A stretch of DNA of 64,000 nucleotides from contig NZ_JAPRAQ010000027.1 in NCBI RefSeq assembly GCF_029989365.1, positions 61,227 through 125,226 of the forward strand, written 5' to 3'. The position numbers were made by a program, and so were the translations under genes. The notes under the pieces were generated by a model. It searched no databases and was not told the origin of the DNA. It saw only the letters and a list, made by a program, of their open reading frames with translations. Shown here in pieces: positions 24,401-32,644 of this stretch (its first letter is position 1; every line of letters begins with the position of its first letter). This DNA is from Bradyrhizobium sp. Arg816 (lineage in GTDB: Bacteria; Pseudomonadota; Alphaproteobacteria; Rhizobiales; Xanthobacteraceae).

Positions 24401-24434
24401 TGCTGGACGGCGCCTTTAGTGCTGGACGGCGCCT
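24401..24434. repeat. Short tandem duplication spanning the GNAT stop codon
   Basis: TGCTGGACGGCGCCT occurs at 24401-24415 and again at 24420-24434. The second copy encodes the last residues of the acetyltransferase (GAVQH and stop lie in it on the minus strand). The first copy repeats the same coding just beyond the stop. Confidence 0.8.
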
Positions 24435-25009
24435 GGCAGCCCGTAAGCCTCCATCTGGGCCTGGACCCGCGCAATATTGTGCCCGAGCACGACGATGTCG
24501 TGGGTCTTGCCGTCGACGTCCCGGACATGGTCCCGCAGCAGCGCCTCGGCCTTGAAGCCGAGGCTCTCGAAAAGGGCGATCGCCGCCTGCTGGTCGACTG
24601 TCATCTGGACCGAAAGCTTTTCCAGGCCGGCGCCGAGCGCGAGCGCAAAGGTCTCCTGCGACAGCGCCCGCCCCACTCCCTTCCCGCGCACGTCGAGGGA
24701 AACAACCATCCGGATCTCGCCGACATGGGGCGACCAGGAATGCGGATCGCGCACCAGCGTGCCACAGCCGACGACCTTGGCGTCCCTGACTGCGAGCAGG
24801 CTGGTAATCGCGCCGCGCTCGATCTCCTTGACCCAGGCCGAGAGCACCTTCGGCTCGCTGATGTTGCGCGGCAGGAACAACAGATCATGGGTCGGCAGGC
24901 CCTTGCCGAACGCGAGCATCGCGGCCTCGTCCGCAGGCGACATCAGGCGGATGTCGATATCGCCGGCGTCGGTCTTGACCTGACGCGGATAGGAACGCTG
25001 CTCACTCAT
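24416..25009 (-). CDS. GNAT-family N-acetyltransferase, third gene of the PHA synthase operon
   Basis: A 197-residue acetyltransferase fold. The acetyl-CoA pyrophosphate loop is the RGKGVGRAL stretch (motif A RxxGxG), preceded by the beta-strand GEIRMVVSLDV and followed by AIALFESLGFKAEALLRDHV. The start overlaps the phaC stop as ATGA, so translation is coupled to PHA synthase. The acceptor substrate is unknown. The tight coupling makes a role in PHA or acyl metabolism, or modification of a granule protein, worth testing. The C-terminus ends in a short tandem duplication. Confidence 0.88.
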   Translation of the reverse strand: MSEQRSYPRQVKTDAGDIDIRLMSPADEAAMLAFGKGLPTHDLLFLPRNISEPKVLSAWVKEIERGAITSLLAVRDAKVVGCGTLVRDPHSWSPHVGEIRMVVSLDVRGKGVGRALSQETFALALGAGLEKLSVQMTVDQQAAIALFESLGFKAEALLRDHVRDVDGKTHDIVVLGHNIARVQAQMEAYGLPGAVQH

Positions 25010-26088
25010 GTCGATCTCTTCCCCAGCCAGGTATCCAGTTTCGGCCACAGCCGTTTCACAGCGTTGCCGCCGGCAACAAGCGAGACGTGACCGCCCTTCA
25101 GCATCACCTCTTCCTTGTCATCGGACCCGATCTTCGCGATCAGGTGCTTTGCGGCGTCATACGGCACGATGTGATCGTGCTCGGCGACCGCATGCAGGAA
25201 CGGCACCTTGATGTCTTCGAGCTTCGCCGCGCGGCCGCCGACCGACATGGTGTCGTTGAACAGCTTGTTGTCCCACATCAGGTCCTTGGTGATGGCGCGG
25301 AAATACTCGCCCGCAAGCGGCAGCGTGTCGGTCGCCCAGCGGTCGAACATGCGGTACGACTTCACGAACTCGTCGTTCCAGATGTTTTCCCAGAGCTGGA
25401 TCTGGCTCACCGTGCGCGAGGCCGGGCGCAGCATCTCGAACGAGGACAGGATCATTTCCGGCGGCACGTTGCCGACGCTGTCGACGAGACGGTCGACGTC
25501 GAAATAGCGGCGGTCGGAAAAATTTGAGAACAGCTTCATCTCGCGAAAGTCGATCGGCGTGGTGAAGCAGATCAAATTCTTCATCGGCCCGTCCTTGTGG
25601 ATCGAGCCGTAGAGCAGCGACAGCACGCCGCCGAAGCAATAGCCGATCACGGAGACGTCCTGCTCGCCGGAATCCGCTTGCACGCGGCGGACGCAGTCCG
25701 GGATGAAGTCAAGGACGTAGTCCTCCATGCGCAGGCTCTTCTCCTCGGGCCGCGGCGCGCTCCAGTCCAGCATGTAGACGTCGTAGCCGCGCTTGAGCAG
25801 GAATTCGATGAAGCTCTGGCCAGGCACGAGATCGAGGATGTAGCCGCGATTGGTGGTCGCCATCACGATCAAGACCGGCACGCGGTAGATCTCGTCGGAC
25901 ATCGGTCGGTAGTGATAGAGGCTCATGGTGCCGCGCGAATGCAGCACGTCCTTTGGCGTCGAGCCGAGCGAAGGGCCCGAAGTCGAGAAATATTCGACGC
26001 CCTTGATGCTGCGCTGGATTGCGCGCTGCACCTCGGACTGGATGCGATCCGGGATCGATGCGAAATCTAGTCCGGTGGCTGCATTCAT
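25006..26088 (-). CDS. phaC: Class III-type PHA synthase catalytic subunit PhaC
   Basis: A 360-residue polyhydroxyalkanoate synthase that polymerises 3-hydroxyacyl-CoA. The lipase-like box is GYCFGG with nucleophile C151; the other triad members are D305 (AEHDHIVP) and H334 (KGGHVSL). Length (about 355-360) and the lack of the long N-terminal domain of class I enzymes point to class III. The ATG at 26088 overlaps the upstream PhaE-like stop (ATGA); a longer frame to 26196 would run back into that gene and is rejected. No phaA or phaB is nearby, so monomer supply comes from elsewhere. Confidence 0.93.
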   Translation of the reverse strand: MNAATGLDFASIPDRIQSEVQRAIQRSIKGVEYFSTSGPSLGSTPKDVLHSRGTMSLYHYRPMSDEIYRVPVLIVMATTNRGYILDLVPGQSFIEFLLKRGYDVYMLDWSAPRPEEKSLRMEDYVLDFIPDCVRRVQADSGEQDVSVIGYCFGGVLSLLYGSIHKDGPMKNLICFTTPIDFREMKLFSNFSDRRYFDVDRLVDSVGNVPPEMILSSFEMLRPASRTVSQIQLWENIWNDEFVKSYRMFDRWATDTLPLAGEYFRAITKDLMWDNKLFNDTMSVGGRAAKLEDIKVPFLHAVAEHDHIVPYDAAKHLIAKIGSDDKEEVMLKGGHVSLVAGGNAVKRLWPKLDTWLGKRST

Positions 26089-26468
26089 GTCTGCTCTCCG
26101 CCCTCGGACGGCGGACGCTTGGTGCGCGGCGGTCGCAATGCCGTATCGGAGCCCTGAGACACGCCGGAACCTGCCGCCATCTGGGTCAGCAGCCACTTGA
26201 TCTCACCGATCTGGCCTTCGATGGCTTGCAACCTTTCGGCAAGGCCAGTGACCTGATCGCGGCTGGGCAGGTTCATGGAGACCAGATATTTTTCCATGAG
26301 CTCGCCGAGTTGCTTCTGAGCACCTGCAGCAACCCCTCCCGCTCGGTTCATCGCCTGTGAAAATTCGGGCGACGACATGGCCTGGTTGGCGAAGGAGTTG
26401 AACCCCTTCTCCATCTCACCCATCATCTTCTGCCACATGGCGACCGGGTCATTGGTCTTGTCGGTCAT
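26085..26468 (-). CDS. phaE: Compact PhaE-like PHA synthase subunit
   Basis: A 127-residue protein translationally coupled to phaC. The N-terminus (DPVAMWQKMMGEMEKGFNSF) and the C-terminal coiled coil (about 72-98: QVTGLAERLQAIEGQIGEIKWLL), preceded by a LPSR motif, resemble the ends of PhaE subunits. Classical PhaE is about 320-360 residues, so the middle is missing and this looks like a minimal version. The tail is basic and Pro-rich. The ATG at 26468 is preferred over 26522 because it begins the conserved part. By position it should be the obligate partner or activator of PhaC. Confidence 0.78.
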   Translation of the reverse strand: MTDKTNDPVAMWQKMMGEMEKGFNSFANQAMSSPEFSQAMNRAGGVAAGAQKQLGELMEKYLVSMNLPSRDQVTGLAERLQAIEGQIGEIKWLLTQMAAGSGVSQGSDTALRPPRTKRPPSEGGEQT

Positions 26469-26636
26469 CGGCGTCCTCCTGGTATCGAGAGCTGCGATGC
26501 CCTTCTTTTTTCGCCATACCACACCGTTGCGCGGTGCCGGTCAACCGCCAAGCAGCGGGTGCGCTAATACGCACGCCGCTTCTTTGCGGCGGGAAACCGT
26601 GCGATACAGCATCGATCAGCAGGAGGGAACGCGCCC

Positions 26637-27551
26637 GTGACCACCCATCAGCCACCCCAGACCATCCGCGCCAACGGCATCGACATCTGCTACGAGATTT
26701 TTGGCAACGACAATGCCGAGCCGCTGCTGTTGATCATGGGGCTCGGGGCGCAGATGATCCACTGGGACGATGCGTTCTGCGAGCAGCTCGCCGTGCATGG
26801 CTTTCGCGTGATCCGCTTCGACAATCGCGACATCGGCAAGTCGAGCCATCTGACGGGCGGCAAACGCCTGACGCCGATCGAGCTGTTGAAGCTGCGCTTC
26901 CTCAGGATTCCCGTCGCCGCAACCTACAAGCTGATCGACATGGCGAAGGACACGGTCGGCCTGATGGATGCGCTCGGCATCAAGTCCGCGCATCTGGTTG
27001 GTGCCTCCATGGGCGGCATGATCGCGCAGGAGGTGACGCTGTCGTTTCCCGAGCGCGTGCGCTCGCTCACCTCGATCATGTCGACGACAGGCAATCCGCG
27101 CGTGCCGCCGCCGACACGCGAGGCCTCTGCAATGCTGATGGCACCGCCGCCGCGCAGCAAGGAGGAGTTCATCGTCCGCTTCGGCGAGACCTGGAAGGTG
27201 CTGCGCGCCGGGTCCTTTCCGGAAGAGGAAGCGCTCGACCCCGATCGTGCCGAGCGCGTGTTCGTACGCGGCCTCAATCCGGCCGGCGTCGGCCGGCAGC
27301 TCCGCGCCGTGCTCGCCTCCGGCAGCCGCAAGGAGCGGCTGCATGGCGTGAAAACGCCGACGCTGGTCATTCACGGCACCGTCGATCCGCTGGTGCGGCC
27401 CGAAGGCGGCAAGGACACCGCAGAGTCGATTCCCGGCGCAAAGCTGTTGATGATCGACGGCATGGGCCATGCGCTGCCGATGCGCTTCTGGCCCGAGATC
27501 ATCCGCGCCATCGACAAGCACGCCCATGGGGCGGCGGCGCAGGCAGCATAG
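26637..27551 (+). CDS. Alpha/beta hydrolase
   Basis: A 304-residue hydrolase. The oxyanion strand is LLLIMGLGAQMIHWDD, the RFDNRDIGKSS loop follows, and the nucleophile elbow is VGASMGGMIAQ with Ser. The acid is in VIHGTVDPLV and the His in DGMGHALP. The family includes esterases and aclacinomycin methylesterase-like proteins; no natural substrate can be named. The GTG start at 26637 has AGGAGGG 8 bases upstream. It is divergent from the phaE-phaC operon. Confidence 0.88.
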   Translation: MTTHQPPQTIRANGIDICYEIFGNDNAEPLLLIMGLGAQMIHWDDAFCEQLAVHGFRVIRFDNRDIGKSSHLTGGKRLTPIELLKLRFLRIPVAATYKLIDMAKDTVGLMDALGIKSAHLVGASMGGMIAQEVTLSFPERVRSLTSIMSTTGNPRVPPPTREASAMLMAPPPRSKEEFIVRFGETWKVLRAGSFPEEEALDPDRAERVFVRGLNPAGVGRQLRAVLASGSRKERLHGVKTPTLVIHGTVDPLVRPEGGKDTAESIPGAKLLMIDGMGHALPMRFWPEIIRAIDKHAHGAAAQAA

Positions 27552-27564
27552 TCAAAAAGGCGAC

Positions 27565-28239
27565 TTAAGCCTTCCTAGCCATCCAGATCACATGGCGCGC
27601 GCCACCGCCTCTGCCGGTGGCGCGAACATTGACTTCGTTGACGTCGAAGCCGGCGCTGCCGAGGCGCTTGGTGAAGGCCGGGTTGGGTCCCGACGACCAG
27701 ACGGCGAGCACGCCGCCCGGACGCAGCGCCGCCTTCGCCGCCTTCAACCCGCTCGCATCGTAGAGTGCGTCATTGCCCTTCCGGGTCAGCCCCTCCGGCC
27801 CGTTGTCGACGTCGAGAAGAATGGCGTCGAAGACCGACCGCTGTGCGCGGATGATCTCGCCAACATCAGTCTCCCGGATGCTCACCCTGCCATCATCGAG
27901 ACTGTCGCCAAAGACCTCGGCCATCGGGCCGCGCGCCCAGGCGACCACCGCCGGCACGAGCTCGGAGACCACGATCTTGGCCTTGCTTCCCAGCACGGTG
28001 AGCGCCGCGCGCAGCGTAAAGCCCATGCCGAGACCACCGATGAGCACAACGGGCTTTGCGACCGTCTCGATCTGCTTCGCTGCCAGCGTTGCGAGCGCGG
28101 CCTCAGAGCCCGACAGGCGGTTGTTCATCAGCTCGTTGGTGCCGAGCTTGATGGAGAACTCCTTGCCCCGCCGCATCAGGCGGAGCTCCTCGTCGGAGCC
28201 GGGGATTTTTGCGGTGTCGATCTTTTCCCAGGGAATCAT
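27565..28239 (-). CDS. Spermidine-synthase-like SAM-fold protein
   Basis: A 224-residue class I methyltransferase-fold protein. The nucleotide loop VVLIGGLGMGFTLRAAL, the acidic strand-2 end VVSELVPAVVAWARG and DAILLDVDNGPEGL match spermidine-synthase-like proteins. It lacks the usual N-terminal beta-domain of true SpeE, so polyamine synthesis is uncertain. It converges with the hydrolase gene and precedes CYP102 on neither operon clearly (30 bases from its stop, same strand). Confidence 0.8.
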   Translation of the reverse strand: MIPWEKIDTAKIPGSDEELRLMRRGKEFSIKLGTNELMNNRLSGSEAALATLAAKQIETVAKPVVLIGGLGMGFTLRAALTVLGSKAKIVVSELVPAVVAWARGPMAEVFGDSLDDGRVSIRETDVGEIIRAQRSVFDAILLDVDNGPEGLTRKGNDALYDASGLKAAKAALRPGGVLAVWSSGPNPAFTKRLGSAGFDVNEVNVRATGRGGGARHVIWMARKA

Positions 28240-28269
28240 GGGAGAGCTTTAGCACGATCGGACGAACAA

Positions 28270-31200
28270 TCACCCTCCCGCCCAGACGTCCAGCACATAG
28301 CGGTTCTTCGCGCCCATCTCCTCGATCCAGCGCGCAGCCGTGGCGGCGTCGCTGCCGCTCTTCTCGCGATGGATCGCAACGAGAGCGGCCTTCACGTCGG
28401 GCTCCATCCTGCTGCCATCGCCGCAGACATAGATGATCGCGCCCTGCTCGATCAGCGGCCAGACCCTGTCCTTCTGCGCGGCAAGCATGTGCTGCACATA
28501 GGTCTTCGGTCCATCTGCACGCGAGAACGCCGTGAAGAGCTCGGTGATGCCGCTTGCCGCCAGCCCCTTCAGCTCCTCCGCGTAGAGAAAATCCTGGTCG
28601 GGATGGCGGCAGCCGAAGAACAGCATGGCCGGACCGAGGGCGGCTCCTTTCGTCTTGCGCGCGGCGCGCTCCTGGAGAAAGCCGCGGAACGGCGCCAGTC
28701 CGGTGCCCGGGCCGATCATGATGATCGGCACGGATGACTCATCCGGGAGCCGGAAGCCGGCCTTGGTCTCGCGCACGGTGGCATAGATCGCATCGCCCGC
28801 GCGCCGGTTGGAGAGATAATTCGAGCAGATGCCCTTGTAGACTCCGCGTCCGGAGGCGGCCGGCCCTTCGACCACGCCGACCGTGACGCTGCACCGCGCC
28901 GGGTCCACCGACGGCGAGGACGAAATCGAATAGTAGCGCGGCGCCAGCAGCGAGAGCATTTCCAGGTAAACGTGGAACGGCAACTCGCAGGCCGGATATT
29001 CGAGCAGCATGTCGAACACCGATTTGCGCCTGACCAGAATCTCGGTGCGATAACGCTCGAGCGGCTCGGCCTCCTCGCCAACGAAGGCCAGCAGCTTGGG
29101 CTTGGTGACCGGGCAGCGGGTGTGCTCGGCCATGATCTGGATCTGCTTCCGTGTCGCCACCTGCTGCAGCTCGACGAACTCGCTGAGCAGGCGTCCGACC
29201 GAGACGGCATTGCCGACCGGCAGCTGCGCGCGCCGGCCTTCGGCGACCTGAAGCCTGATCTGGTCCGCCGGCAGGAAGCCGAAGCGGCGGGCGACCGAAT
29301 CCACCAGCGTCGGATCATTGCGCGGGACCACGCTCAGATGATCGCCGACGCGGTAAGTGATGTTGGACGGCAGCTGCACCTCGATATGGCGCGTCGAACG
29401 CTCGGACGGATTGGCGCCGGACTTGTTCTGAAGCTCGTCATTGACCAGCACCTTCATCGCGACAGCACCGCCCTGCGCGACGATGGTGTTGACGGCGGTC
29501 ACAGCCACCGGCTCGATCGCATAGAGCGGATCGTCCTCCGCGGTGCGGGTAAAATTCCAGTCGATACCGAATTCCTTGGTGGCGACCTGCGCGGCCGCCG
29601 GGAACCATTTCTGGAACTGGCCGTCGAGATCGCTGCGCGCATCGCCCTCGCCGCGCGGATAGACCGCGCGCGCACCACGCTTCGACAATTGCTCGTCGAT
29701 GAAGCGCGGCACCGATTGATAGGTCGCCGCCCAATCGCTGTTGCCGCAGCCGAACACGGCGTAGCGCACATTGGCAAAGGCATCCTTCGGCAGATCGTCG
29801 CCGAGCCATTTGACGAATTGCGTCGCATTGTCAGGCGGCGCGCCGTTATATGAGGCGCAGATGATCAGCACGCCGCCCTCGTGCGGCAGCTTGCCGACGT
29901 AATCGTCGAGCGGCCCGAGATGCACGGCAAAGCCGTTGATCTCGGCAAGGTCGGCCATGCGCGTCGCGAGTTCCTCGGCCGTGCCGAGGTTGGAGCCGTA
30001 CAGCACCAGCATCGGCGTATTGTGGCCGGGCCGCGTCGTCGGCTGACGCGGTGCTCTCGGCGCTGAAACTGCAGCTGCGATCGGCCCGCCATAAGCACCG
30101 CGCTCGCGATCGGCGCGCGGACGTACCTTGATCTTGAAGCCTTCCGGCTTCATCGTCAGCGTTTCTTTCAGATGCATCTGATAGCGCTGATGGTCGATCA
30201 GCTTGAAGCGCTGGAGGATCATGCCGAGCGCGAGTGCCGCCTCGTGCATCGCAAAACCGCGTCCGATGCAGGCGCGCTGGCCGTTGCCAAACGGCTTCCA
30301 GGCATTAACCGGCCGCTTGGCCTCCGCCTCGCGGCTGAAATTCTCGGGATCGAAGGCGTCGGGATTCGGTCCCCAGACCGAGGGATCGCGATGCAGCGCC
30401 GTCACCAGGATGGTGATGAAGGTGCCCTTCCTGAGCCTGTACTTGCCGCCGCCGATGGTCTCGTCGTTCAGCGGCGAGATGCCATAGGCCGGCGCCGGCG
30501 GCCACAGCCGCAGAGCTTCCTTGAGTATCTGCGTGATGTAGGTGAGCTGCGTCACCTGCTGGTAGGTCGGCTTGGCATTGACATCGGGGCCGAAGACGCG
30601 GTCGACCTCGTCATAGGCCTTCTTGAGAATGTCCGGGTGCTTGAGCAGAGCGTAGAGCGTGTAGGACAGCAGGCCGCTGGTGGTCTCGTGGCCCGCGATC
30701 AGGAACGTGTTGATCTGGTAGCGGATGTTGATGTCGTCGAGCTGCTCGCCGGTCGAGCGGTCGACGCCGGTCATCATCGCGGCGAGCATGTCCTTCTTGT
30801 CGTCGATCCCTTCCGCGCTCTTGCGGCGCTCGGCGATGATCTCGTCGACCATCTTGTTCATGAAGGCGACGTCCTCGGCGAGCGTCTTCCGGCGCTTCTG
30901 CATCCAAAACTGCTCGAGCGGAAGGCCGCGCGTCATCATGATGGTTTCGAGCGAGCGAACCAGCGACTCGACGAAGGGATGGTAGTCGCGCCGGTAGAAC
31001 GAGTTGAAGCGGTACTCGAAGCCGCACAGGCCGATCGTGTCCAGCGTCAGCGCGGTCATGTCATGGACGACGTCGATCTCGTCGTCGGCGTTGAGCCGTT
31101 CCCATTTGTTGACGAGCTGCTCGGCGATATCGACCATGCTCGGGTGATAGGACTGCATGGCGCGGTTGCCGAACGGCTGGAGCAGGATGTTGTGCGCCTT

Positions 31201-31506
31201 GCTCCAGTTCGGCTCGCGGGTGTCGGCCGTGAACAAGCCGTCGCCGCCGACCGCGCGCACGCGGCGCAGCGCGCCGCGCACCGTCTTGTCGAAGCGCTTC
31301 TCGTCGGAGAGCTCCTCGACGAGATCGTGGCCGGAGACGACGACGATCGGCGAGCCCATCATGTCGAGCCAGAAGATCGGCCCGAGCTCCTTGGCAAGCC
31401 GGGTCAGGTGCTGCACCGGCGCGGCCGAATCCAGCGACAGCATGTTGCCGACCACTGGCTTGGTCGGCGGCTGCGGAATCGGGTCCAGACGGTTCTTGGA
31501 TGACAT
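28270..31506 (-). CDS. cyp102: CYP102-type self-sufficient cytochrome P450-reductase fusion
   Basis: A 1078-residue soluble fusion like P450 BM3. The haem domain (1 to about 465) has AGHETTSGLL (271-280), ExxR at E330-R333, and FGNGQRACIG with haem ligand C413. The FMN/flavodoxin domain begins near 498 (VLYGSNLGTAEELATRM). The FAD/NADPH domain contains RYYSISSSPSV and MIGPGTGLAPFRGF, and the C-terminus ends in DVWAGG. BM3-type enzymes hydroxylate fatty acids near the omega end. By eye alignment the residues matching BM3 R47 and Y51, which hold the fatty-acid carboxylate, are S52 and V56 here, while the active-site Phe (F92) is kept. Substrate preference may therefore differ. A strong GGGGGGAC site precedes the ATG. 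Confidence 0.97.
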   Translation of the reverse strand: MSSKNRLDPIPQPPTKPVVGNMLSLDSAAPVQHLTRLAKELGPIFWLDMMGSPIVVVSGHDLVEELSDEKRFDKTVRGALRRVRAVGGDGLFTADTREPNWSKAHNILLQPFGNRAMQSYHPSMVDIAEQLVNKWERLNADDEIDVVHDMTALTLDTIGLCGFEYRFNSFYRRDYHPFVESLVRSLETIMMTRGLPLEQFWMQKRRKTLAEDVAFMNKMVDEIIAERRKSAEGIDDKKDMLAAMMTGVDRSTGEQLDDINIRYQINTFLIAGHETTSGLLSYTLYALLKHPDILKKAYDEVDRVFGPDVNAKPTYQQVTQLTYITQILKEALRLWPPAPAYGISPLNDETIGGGKYRLRKGTFITILVTALHRDPSVWGPNPDAFDPENFSREAEAKRPVNAWKPFGNGQRACIGRGFAMHEAALALGMILQRFKLIDHQRYQMHLKETLTMKPEGFKIKVRPRADRERGAYGGPIAAAVSAPRAPRQPTTRPGHNTPMLVLYGSNLGTAEELATRMADLAEINGFAVHLGPLDDYVGKLPHEGGVLIICASYNGAPPDNATQFVKWLGDDLPKDAFANVRYAVFGCGNSDWAATYQSVPRFIDEQLSKRGARAVYPRGEGDARSDLDGQFQKWFPAAAQVATKEFGIDWNFTRTAEDDPLYAIEPVAVTAVNTIVAQGGAVAMKVLVNDELQNKSGANPSERSTRHIEVQLPSNITYRVGDHLSVVPRNDPTLVDSVARRFGFLPADQIRLQVAEGRRAQLPVGNAVSVGRLLSEFVELQQVATRKQIQIMAEHTRCPVTKPKLLAFVGEEAEPLERYRTEILVRRKSVFDMLLEYPACELPFHVYLEMLSLLAPRYYSISSSPSVDPARCSVTVGVVEGPAASGRGVYKGICSNYLSNRRAGDAIYATVRETKAGFRLPDESSVPIIMIGPGTGLAPFRGFLQERAARKTKGAALGPAMLFFGCRHPDQDFLYAEELKGLAASGITELFTAFSRADGPKTYVQHMLAAQKDRVWPLIEQGAIIYVCGDGSRMEPDVKAALVAIHREKSGSDAATAARWIEEMGAKNRYVLDVWAGG

Positions 31507-31534
31507 TGAAATGTAGTCCCCCCTGCCTCAATGT

Positions 31535-31620
31535 CGTCATTGCGAGCGAAGCGAAGCAATCCAGAATATATCCCCGGAAGCAGTCTGGATTGCTTCGTCG
31601 CTTCGCTCCTCGCAATGACG
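31535..31620. repeat. Extragenic palindrome, CGTCATTGCGAG family, copy 3
   Basis: CGTCATTGCGAGCGAAGCGA plus AGCAATCCAGA pairs with TCTGGATTGCTTCGTCGCTT and CGCTCCTCGCAATGACG. It lies between the CYP102 start and the stop of the epoxide-hydrolase-like gene, separating the two minus-strand genes. Confidence 0.87.
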
Positions 31621-31638
31621 AGTTCGCAACGACGAGCG

Positions 31639-32634
31639 CTAGCCAAACCGCTTTCTACGCCATTCGATCAGCTTGGCGCTGACCTCTTCCGGCTTCTCCT
31701 GCTGCGTCCAATGGCCGCTGTCGCGGACCAGATATTTTTCGAGATCGGGAATGAGCTTGTCCATGCCATCGGCGGAAGACGGCGGCAGCACCGCGTCGTT
31801 CTCGGCCATGATCATCAGCGACGGCACGCGCACCGTATGATCGAGCCCTTCGGCGCGAATCCAGTTGCGCGACATGTTGCGGTACCAGTTGATGCCGCCG
31901 GTGAAGCCCGTTCTGGTGAAATTGTCGACGAACACCTTTTTCTCTTCCGGCGACAGGATCGGCGTGCGCGGATCGTGCTTCGCGTCGTAAGCCGCAATCA
32001 TCTGCGGAAACGCCAGATTGACCCGCGGCGAAGCACCCACGCCGGCAATCACTTCCTCTGCCGGCGCATCGGGCGGGCGCGGCGCCGGCTTGCGCATGAA
32101 TGCATCGAATGTCTGCTCGACGCGACTGCCGAAGATCCTGTCGGGTTCATGCGCCGGATCCTGGAACTGCACGATGTACATCTTGTCGCCGAAGCGAGCG
32201 CGCAGCAGCTCGATCGGATCGACCCAGGCACGGTTGGTATGAGGCGTGTTGATGCCGACCACCCCCGCAACCCGGTCGATGTGCCGCAGCGGCATCTGCC
32301 AGACGATGAAGCCGCCCCAGTCGTGACCGACGAAGATGGCCTTGTCGATCTGGAGATGATCGAGGAGCCCGACGAGGTCGCCGGTCAGATGTTCGATGTC
32401 GTAGGCCTCGACCGGCTCGGGCCGGTCGGTCGCGCCATAGCCGCGCTGGTCCGGCGCGATCACCCGGATGCCGGCCTCGCTCAGCGCCTTGATCTGGTGA
32501 CGCCAGGAGAATGCGAGTTCCGGCCAGCCGTGGCACAGCACGATCGGCGGCTTGTCGCTGACCGGGCCCGCCTCGTAGTAGCCCATACGGATTCCGTTCG
32601 TCTGCACGAACTTGAGCGGTGGCATTTCAATCAT
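31639..32634 (-). CDS. Epoxide-hydrolase-like alpha/beta hydrolase
   Basis: A 331-residue hydrolase of the soluble epoxide hydrolase/haloalkane dehalogenase group. The oxyanion motif is HGWPE (35-39), the nucleophile Asp lies in GHDWGG (D105), and the catalytic His in DSGHWTQQEKP near the C-terminus. A cap domain spans roughly 140-240. HGxP plus a nucleophilic Asp favours an epoxide hydrolase. It is upstream of CYP102 in the same direction and could open epoxides made by a P450, although a palindrome separates them. The ATG at 32634 lies 10 bases after the wax-synthase stop. Confidence 0.9.
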   Translation of the reverse strand: MIEMPPLKFVQTNGIRMGYYEAGPVSDKPPIVLCHGWPELAFSWRHQIKALSEAGIRVIAPDQRGYGATDRPEPVEAYDIEHLTGDLVGLLDHLQIDKAIFVGHDWGGFIVWQMPLRHIDRVAGVVGINTPHTNRAWVDPIELLRARFGDKMYIVQFQDPAHEPDRIFGSRVEQTFDAFMRKPAPRPPDAPAEEVIAGVGASPRVNLAFPQMIAAYDAKHDPRTPILSPEEKKVFVDNFTRTGFTGGINWYRNMSRNWIRAEGLDHTVRVPSLMIMAENDAVLPPSSADGMDKLIPDLEKYLVRDSGHWTQQEKPEEVSAKLIEWRRKRFG

Positions 32635-32644
32635 CGCACTATTC

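Noticed and set aside
26469..26636. tRNA-like GC-rich stems between phaE and the divergent hydrolase
   Set aside because: The stems do not make a cloverleaf and there is no T-loop GTTCRA sequence; it is probably just promoter and leader sequence.
30172..31503. 443-residue frame opposite CYP102
   Set aside because: It is fully antisense to the haem domain of a motif-complete P450 and has no recognisable domain.
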